Below are positions 24,965-29,914 of a stretch of DNA of 29,914 nucleotides, piece after piece (position 1 is the stretch's first letter; the number at the start of each line of letters is the position of its first letter). The notes under the pieces are model-generated. The model did no database searches. It was not told where the DNA came from and saw only the letters and a list, made by a program, of their open reading frames with translations. This stretch comes from Candidatus Segatella papionis (GTDB lineage: Bacteria; Bacteroidota; Bacteroidia; Bacteroidales; Bacteroidaceae): contig DBLF01000130.1 of assembly GCA_002297965.1 (NCBI GenBank), positions 51,163 to 81,076 on the forward strand, read 5' to 3'. A program made the translations under genes and the position numbers.

Positions 24965-27900
24965 ATGAAGAAAATTCCTGTTTTTTTGATGGCTTGCCTC
25001 TTGGCTGGTACTGCAGAGGCTGCCAATACCTATCATCCGCTGGGTGGATTTTACTACCAACCCCAGTCTGCGCCTACGGGGTGGGAGTGGCAAAGTCCCG
25101 ACTCGTTGGCTTACAACAAGGAGCAGCCTCATGCCTGGTTCTTCTCGTTTGCCAATGTGGATGAGGCTCGCAAGGTACTGCCCGAGCATAGTACCTTCTG
25201 GCAGTCGCTTGATGGCAAGTGGAAGTTCCATTGGGCTTCCTGCCCCAATGAGCGTCCCAAGGATTTTTATCGTCTGGATTATGATGTCTCAGGCTGGGAC
25301 GACATTCAGGTGCCGATGAGCTGGAACATGGCGGGACTCCAAAAGGACGGTCACAACAAGTATGGCGACCCGGTGTATTCCAACCAGCGTGTCATCTTCC
25401 AGCATCGCTACCAGGTGGGCGACTGGAAGGGCGGTGTGATGCGAGAACCCAAACACGACTGGATGACCTATCGCAACCGCAACGAGGTGGGGTCTTACCG
25501 TCGCACCTTTACCGTACCTGCCGATTGGAAGGGACAGGAGATATACGTCGATTTTGATGGTGTGGATTCCTTCTTCTATCTCTACGTTAATGGTCGATAT
25601 GTGGGATTCTCCAAGAACTCTCGCAATCTAGCCGAATTTAACATTACCCCTTATATAAATAAGGTAGGTAAGGAGAATACCATCGCCGTGGAGGTGTATC
25701 GACATTCCGATGCTTCCTTTCTAGAGAGCCAGGATATGTTCCGACTGCCAGGTATCTTCCGAACCGTTGCATTGACGGCGAAGCCCAAGGTGCAGGTGAG
25801 GGACTTCAAGGCGATTCCCGACTTGGATTCCACCTATACACAGGCAAAGCTCCATGTCACGGCGCAGTTGGAGAATCTCTCCGAAAAGTCTATCCAGGGC
25901 TATACGCTCAGTTATTCGCTCTATGCCAACAAACTTTATTCCGACGAAAATACCCTGGTGCACGATGTTTCCGCCCAAGTGAAGCTCGACCAGAAGCTTG
26001 CAGCCAAGGCAAGCACAGATTTGGAGGTTACGCTCGATACCCACGACAAGGTGAGGCTTTGGAGTGCCGAGGCGCCTTATCGCTATACCTTGGTGGGAGA
26101 ACTGAAGGATAGGAAAGGCAAGACCGTGCAGACTTTCTCCACCATTGTGGGGTTCCGCAAGGTGGAAATCAAGGACACGCCCGCCTCGCAAGATGAGTTC
26201 GGACTGGCTGGCAGATATTATTACCTCAATGGCAAGCCCGTCAAACTCAAGGGTGTGAACCGCCATGAGAACAACGTCTTGACAGGCCATACCGTGAGCC
26301 GAAAGCAGATGGAGCAGGAGGTGTTCCTGATGAAGCGTGCCAACATCAACCATGTGCGCAACAGCCATTACCCCGATGCACCTTACTGGTATTATCTCTG
26401 CGACAAGTATGGCATCTATCTGGAGGATGAGGCGAACATCGAGAGCCATGAATATTACTATGGCGAGGCGAGCCTCTCGCATGTGCCGGAGTTCCGCAAT
26501 GCCCATGTCGCCCGCAACATGGAGATGGTGCATGCTACGGTGAACCATCCGTCGGTGGTCATTTGGAGCTTGGGCAACGAGGCGGGACCTGGCGATAACT
26601 TCAAGGAGTGCTACCGTGCCATCAAGGCTTATGATACCAGTCGCCCCGTGCAGTACGAGCGAAATAACGACATTGTGGATATTGGCTCTAACCAGTATCC
26701 TTCTATTCCTTGGGTGCAGGGTGCCGTGAAGGGAACCTATAATTTGAAGTATCCTTTCCATATCTCTGAGTATGCTCACTCCATGGGCAATGCCTGTGGC
26801 AACCTGATAGATTATTGGAATGCCATCGAGAGCACTAACTTCTTCATGGGTGGTGCCATCTGGGACTGGGTCGATCAGGCTCTCGACAAGCAAGACCCTG
26901 CCACTGGGCAGACCTACTGGGCATACGGTGGCGACTTCGGAGCTGACAACAAGCCTAACGACGGTATGTTCTGTATGAATGGCATCCTTCGCCCAGACTT
27001 TACCCCGAAAGCGCAATATTACGAGGTGAAGAAGGTGTATCAGAATGTGGGTGTGAAGGCGGTGGATATGCGCAAGGGCATCATCGAGATATTCAACAAG
27101 AACTATTTCGAGCCTCTCAAGGGCTATCAGGTAGCTTGGTCGCTCTACAAGGATGGAGTTTGCGTTGCCGAGAACCAGCCTTTGGAGGGTGCCAAGAATA
27201 TCCTCGGTCCACGTGAACGACAGACCTATCGACTGGCTTACGACTATGACAAGCTGGATCCTCGAAGTGAGTACTATGTCATTATCCGATTCCTCCAGGG
27301 CAAGGATATGCCTTGGGCAAAGAAGGGATATTCTCAGATGGATGAGCAACTGAAGGTGAAGGATAGGGAAGTGAAGGCTCCTTCCATTGCTGCCATCACA
27401 TCAAAGCAGGGTAAGCCTCTGACTTCCACTATGTCGGCGAAGACGATGACGCTAAAGGGCGACAAATTCCTTATCGACTTCGATTTGCAGACGGGTGCCA
27501 TCCGCAGTCTCAAGTACGGCGATCGCCCTGTCTTCGAAGAGGGCAAGGGACCGAAGTTGGATGTCTATCGTGCGCCAACCGACAATGATGCCGGTATGGG
27601 CTATCCTACCACTTGGTTCAAGGATGGCTTGTATCATCTGAAGCACCACGTGAAGGAGTGGAGCTGCAAGAAGAGAAAGAACGGCAGCTATCAACTTAGC
27701 TTCACGATAGAGAGCCAGGGTGAGACAGGCTCCGACCAGAAGTATAGCAATAGAGACCGCAATCCAGAGTCGGCTTATCGCTTCGGTGATAACGAGCGTA
27801 AGCTGGGTGAGGACGACATGAAGTTCCTCACTCGCCAGGTTTATACCGTTTATCGGGATGGTTCCATCGAGTTGCAGAGTGCTGTCAGCTCTAATCGCGC

Positions 27901-28870
27901 CAATGTCATCCTGCCTCGTGTGGGTTATGCGATGGAGTTGCCTTCGGAGTATAGTCAGTTTGATTACTATGGCAGGGGACCTGTCAACAACTATGCCGAC
28001 CGCAAGACAAGCCAGTATGTGGGGTGGTATCATTCGCCAGTTTCCGAAATGGGCATCATGTTGCCGAAGCCCCAGGCACAGGGCAATCGTGAGGAAGTAC
28101 GCTGGTGTGCCGTCACCGATGCCCAGAAGCAGGGTGTCGCCTTCGTCGCCGACAGTCTGATGTCGGTTTCGGCTTTGCCTTGGAGTCAGCAGGAGCTTAC
28201 GCTTGCCGCCCATCCATACCAGTTGCCTAAGAGCAGCGGAACGCATCTCCACCTCGATGCCAAGGTGCTCGGATTGGGTGGTGCCAGCTGTGGGCAGGGT
28301 GGTCCGTTGCCTTCCGACAGAGTGAAGAGCGGAACCACCTATCATTTGGGCTTTATCATTCGTCCGGTGTCTCTGGGGAATGTTCTCCAGACCACCCAGG
28401 TCTCTACGGCTGGCGAAAAGCCCGTCGCCGTAACCTTCCCTAAGAAGGCAGGCACCATGGAGGTGATGTTTGCTTCGAGCGAAGAACCCGACGAGGGAGA
28501 GGCGTACCATCTGGTGGATGGAGATCCTTCCTCCTATTGGCAGACGATGTATTCCATCACGATGGCGAAGTTCCCTCATTGGGTCGATTTCGATGCGGGC
28601 AAGGTACGTACCATCAAGGGTTTCTGTTATGCGGCTCGACAAGACGACGATACCTATGGTTGCATCAAGGATTACGAGATTTATGTAAGCAACGACAAGG
28701 AAAACTGGGGAACACCGGTTGCCAAGGGTAGTTTCAAAAACACCATCGATTTGCAACGAGTGTTATTCGAAAAGCCTGTTCGTGCTCGCTACATTCGTCT
28801 TCGTGCATTGAATGAACAGCATGGAGAAGACTATGCTTCAGGTTCTGAATTCTCTATTATTTCAGAATAG
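24965..28870 (+). CDS. GH2 beta-galactosidase with C-terminal CBM32-like domain
   Basis: 1301 aa with a signal peptide (about 1-19, ending GTAEA), so it acts in the periplasm or at the surface. Domain order is jelly-roll sugar-binding (about 60-275), Ig-like (280-400), GH2 TIM barrel (about 405-715), a further Ig-like part, the Bgal small-chain domain (about 845-1130), and an F5/8 type C/CBM32-like domain (about 1165-1301). The barrel has WSLGNEAGPG with acid/base Glu539 and HISEYAHSMGN with nucleophile Glu602. This, with the small-chain domain, is the LacZ-type beta-galactosidase pattern rather than a glucuronidase. It follows the ROK regulator by 44 bp with no clear promoter of its own. In this setting it could remove galactose from desialylated glycans. 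Confidence 0.93.
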   Translation: MKKIPVFLMACLLAGTAEAANTYHPLGGFYYQPQSAPTGWEWQSPDSLAYNKEQPHAWFFSFANVDEARKVLPEHSTFWQSLDGKWKFHWASCPNERPKDFYRLDYDVSGWDDIQVPMSWNMAGLQKDGHNKYGDPVYSNQRVIFQHRYQVGDWKGGVMREPKHDWMTYRNRNEVGSYRRTFTVPADWKGQEIYVDFDGVDSFFYLYVNGRYVGFSKNSRNLAEFNITPYINKVGKENTIAVEVYRHSDASFLESQDMFRLPGIFRTVALTAKPKVQVRDFKAIPDLDSTYTQAKLHVTAQLENLSEKSIQGYTLSYSLYANKLYSDENTLVHDVSAQVKLDQKLAAKASTDLEVTLDTHDKVRLWSAEAPYRYTLVGELKDRKGKTVQTFSTIVGFRKVEIKDTPASQDEFGLAGRYYYLNGKPVKLKGVNRHENNVLTGHTVSRKQMEQEVFLMKRANINHVRNSHYPDAPYWYYLCDKYGIYLEDEANIESHEYYYGEASLSHVPEFRNAHVARNMEMVHATVNHPSVVIWSLGNEAGPGDNFKECYRAIKAYDTSRPVQYERNNDIVDIGSNQYPSIPWVQGAVKGTYNLKYPFHISEYAHSMGNACGNLIDYWNAIESTNFFMGGAIWDWVDQALDKQDPATGQTYWAYGGDFGADNKPNDGMFCMNGILRPDFTPKAQYYEVKKVYQNVGVKAVDMRKGIIEIFNKNYFEPLKGYQVAWSLYKDGVCVAENQPLEGAKNILGPRERQTYRLAYDYDKLDPRSEYYVIIRFLQGKDMPWAKKGYSQMDEQLKVKDREVKAPSIAAITSKQGKPLTSTMSAKTMTLKGDKFLIDFDLQTGAIRSLKYGDRPVFEEGKGPKLDVYRAPTDNDAGMGYPTTWFKDGLYHLKHHVKEWSCKKRKNGSYQLSFTIESQGETGSDQKYSNRDRNPESAYRFGDNERKLGEDDMKFLTRQVYTVYRDGSIELQSAVSSNRANVILPRVGYAMELPSEYSQFDYYGRGPVNNYADRKTSQYVGWYHSPVSEMGIMLPKPQAQGNREEVRWCAVTDAQKQGVAFVADSLMSVSALPWSQQELTLAAHPYQLPKSSGTHLHLDAKVLGLGGASCGQGGPLPSDRVKSGTTYHLGFIIRPVSLGNVLQTTQVSTAGEKPVAVTFPKKAGTMEVMFASSEEPDEGEAYHLVDGDPSSYWQTMYSITMAKFPHWVDFDAGKVRTIKGFCYAARQDDDTYGCIKDYEIYVSNDKENWGTPVAKGSFKNTIDLQRVLFEKPVRARYIRLRALNEQHGEDYASGSEFSIISE

Positions 28871-28903
28871 AATCTTTTTAGGATAGAATCATTTGTAAGT
28901 ATC

Positions 28904-28940
28904 AAAAAGGCTGGCAAAATTTATGTTTGCCAGCCTTTTT
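28904..28940 (+). terminator. Rho-independent terminator after the GH2 gene
   Basis: A perfect 15-bp stem (AAAAAGGCTGGCAAA at 28904-28918, TTTGCCAGCCTTTTT at 28926-28940) with a 7-nt loop, ending in a T5 run. It lies 33 nt past the GH2 stop codon. Confidence 0.92.
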
Positions 28941-29155
28941 CGTATTGATGGATTTCCATTGTACGCTTATTTTGGAGACCCTATTTGATACATAGAGAGA
29001 TAATCTTCTTTTTCAAGATAATCTAGATAATTGTGCGCGCTTACAATTTGTAATTGTATCCGCCTAAAATGCTTACTTTTTGCTTATTGTATTTTATTTT
29101 TGGTTTTCAATTTGAAAGAAGTGTGTAAAAGTATAAACAAAAAGTAAGTAAAAAC

Positions 29156-29186
29156 TTTAAAATATTAGCAAAATGTCGTACCTTTG
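29156..29186 (+). promoter_or_regulatory. Bacteroidota-type promoter of the second glnB-amt unit
   Basis: TACCTTTG (29179-29186) matches TAnnTTTG. TTTA (29156-29159) is a near-match -33 box with the standard 19-nt spacer. The predicted start is close to the CGAAAACGAACA motif at 29191. Confidence 0.72.
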
Positions 29187-29220
29187 CACTCGAAAACGAA
29201 CAATATGTTATTTTCTATAT

Positions 29221-29266
29221 AAAAGTATTAACTATATATTGAAATAAAAAGTATTAACTATATATT
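29221..29266 (+). repeat. Tandem 20-nt direct repeat in the glnB leader
   Basis: AAAAGTATTAACTATATATT occurs at 29221-29240 and again at 29247-29266, separated by six bases. Its first 12 bases (AAAAGTATTAAC) also occur in the leader of the first glnB gene at 2184-2195. The function is unknown; it could be a protein or ribosome-binding region in the untranslated leader, or a simple duplication. Confidence 0.8.
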
Positions 29267-29282
29267 AATAGGAGAGATTCGT

Positions 29283-29639
29283 ATGAAAAAGATCGAAGCT
29301 ATCATCCGTAAGACTAAGTTCGAGGATGTAAAGGAAGCATTGCTTGCCGCCGACATCGAGTGGTTCTCTTACTACGACGTAAGAGGAGAGGGCAAGATGA
29401 GACAGGCTCGTATCTATCGTGGTGTCATGTATGATACCAGCAGCATCGAGCGAGTATTGCTGAACATTGTCGTGCGCGACAAGAACGTGGAGAAAACTAT
29501 TAATGCCATCCAGGAGGCAGCCCGTACGGGTGAGATTGGTGATGGTCGAATCTTTGTAATTCCTGTAGAGGACACCGTGAGAATCCGTACAGGTGAAAGA
29601 GGTGACATCGCACTCTATAATGCTGAGCAGGAGAAGTAA
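29283..29639 (+). CDS. glnB: Nitrogen regulatory protein P-II (GlnB/GlnK family), copy 2
   Basis: 118 aa, the same length and layout as copy 1, differing at 10 positions (for example P71K, A74N, G78E, Q81R, L96E). The T-loop from residue 33 to 70 is identical, including Tyr50, so both copies should contact the same kind of partners. Third codon positions differ widely between the two genes, so the duplication is not recent. An amt gene of another subgroup begins 121 bp downstream on the same strand and is its likely partner. Confidence 0.95.
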   Translation: MKKIEAIIRKTKFEDVKEALLAADIEWFSYYDVRGEGKMRQARIYRGVMYDTSSIERVLLNIVVRDKNVEKTINAIQEAARTGEIGDGRIFVIPVEDTVRIRTGERGDIALYNAEQEK

Positions 29640-29760
29640 TTTATAGAGGATTGATAAGAAGCTATAAGTTACATATAGTTTGATGGGAGGAAGATAGTTT
29701 TCATATCCAGTCAATTTTTGAGATTGGGATAACGTACAACACTTAAAAGTAAAAAGATTA

Positions 29761-29914
29761 TGAGTGTACAGGATTTAGGAATTTCAGTAGATACCGTGTG
29801 GATGCTCCTAGCAGCCATGTTGGTCTTTTTCATGCAGCCGGGATTTGCCCTCTGCGAGGCGGGTTTCACCCGTAGTAAAAACACCGCGAACATCTTGTTT
29901 AAGAACTTCGTCGA
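29761..29914 (+). CDS. amt: Ammonium transporter, copy 2 (partial, cut by window edge)
   Basis: Only the first 51 codons are visible. The protein starts MSVQDLGISVDTVWMLL and continues with MQPGFALCEAGFTRSKNTAN, the TM1 signature (MQxGFALxExGxxRxKN) of the classical Amt subgroup. This differs from copy 1 in this window. It follows the second glnB on the same strand. The frame runs off the right edge of the window without a stop. Confidence 0.9.

Larger units (their letters stand above)
28941..29282 (+). promoter_or_regulatory. Upstream region and leader of the second glnB-amt unit
   Basis: Non-coding and AT-rich. It contains the palindrome GCTTACAATTTGTAAT (29039-29054), related to one before the first glnB. 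It also has an 11-bp inverted repeat CTTACTTTTTG/CAAAAAGTAAG (29072-29082, 29138-29148) just upstream of the promoter, the promoter itself (29156-29186), the shared motif CGAAAACGAACA (29191-29202), and a 20-nt tandem repeat in the leader (29221-29266). A GGAGAG ribosome-binding-like sequence (29271-29276) precedes the ATG, which is uncommon for this phylum. Confidence 0.55.

Noticed and set aside
25721..28756. Long open frames (542 and 434 codons) on the minus strand opposite the GH2 gene
   Set aside because: They lie fully antisense to a clear GH2 coding sequence with intact catalytic motifs, and their translations show no recognisable domain. They reflect codon bias of the real gene.

Overview
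This window looks like a chromosomal segment from a Bacteroidota genome, most likely Prevotellaceae (Prevotella/Segatella-like). The evidence is a SusC/SusD pair, promoters of the Bacteroidota type (TAnnTTTG with a weak -33 box), the LL-diaminopimelate aminotransferase route to lysine, and dockerin-like domains on a secreted glycosidase. The genus is an inference; the phylum is well supported.

Layout. (1) Positions 1-1728, minus strand: dapF then dapL (cut by the window edge), for lysine and peptidoglycan precursor synthesis. (2) 2218-3934, plus strand: a glnB-amt pair (P-II signal protein and ammonium channel), closed by a bidirectional terminator near 3968-3999. (3) 4038-23361, minus strand: a ten-gene sialoglycan utilisation locus. 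In transcription order it encodes SusC-like porin, SusD-like lipoprotein, S8 serine protease lipoprotein, two-domain sialate O-acetylesterase, MFS sialic acid permease, N-acetylneuraminate lyase, AGE-type ManNAc 2-epimerase, GH33 sialidase, NanM-like mutarotase, and a 1291-residue GH31 glycosidase carrying FN3, CBM32-like, dockerin and cohesin-like modules. (4) 23715-28870, plus strand, divergent: a ROK-family transcription factor followed by a large GH2 beta-galactosidase with a C-terminal CBM32-like domain, then a strong terminator. (5) 29283-29914, plus strand: a second glnB-amt pair, the amt cut by the window edge.

How it works together (inference from families plus context). The sialidase releases sialic acid and the O-acetylesterase removes acetyl decorations. 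SusC/SusD and the MFS permease carry the sugar across the outer and inner membranes. NanM equilibrates its anomers, NanA splits it to ManNAc and pyruvate, and the AGE epimerase makes GlcNAc. The GH2 enzyme could then remove beta-linked galactose. The GH31 protein has the catalytic motif pattern I associate with alpha-N-acetylgalactosaminidases acting on the Tn antigen, and could remove the peptide-linked GalNAc. The S8 protease could cut the bared peptide. Taken together this would be a one-locus programme for dismantling sialylated mucin-type (core 1) O-glycoproteins down to peptide.

The most unusual non-coding features are a 107-nt near-palindromic hairpin overlapping the nanM stop codon, a 30-bp perfect palindrome after susD, further hairpins without U-tracts in every other long gap of the operon, and a shared 12-nt motif at the presumed transcription start of both glnB-amt units. 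No IS element, CRISPR array, tRNA or rRNA was seen.
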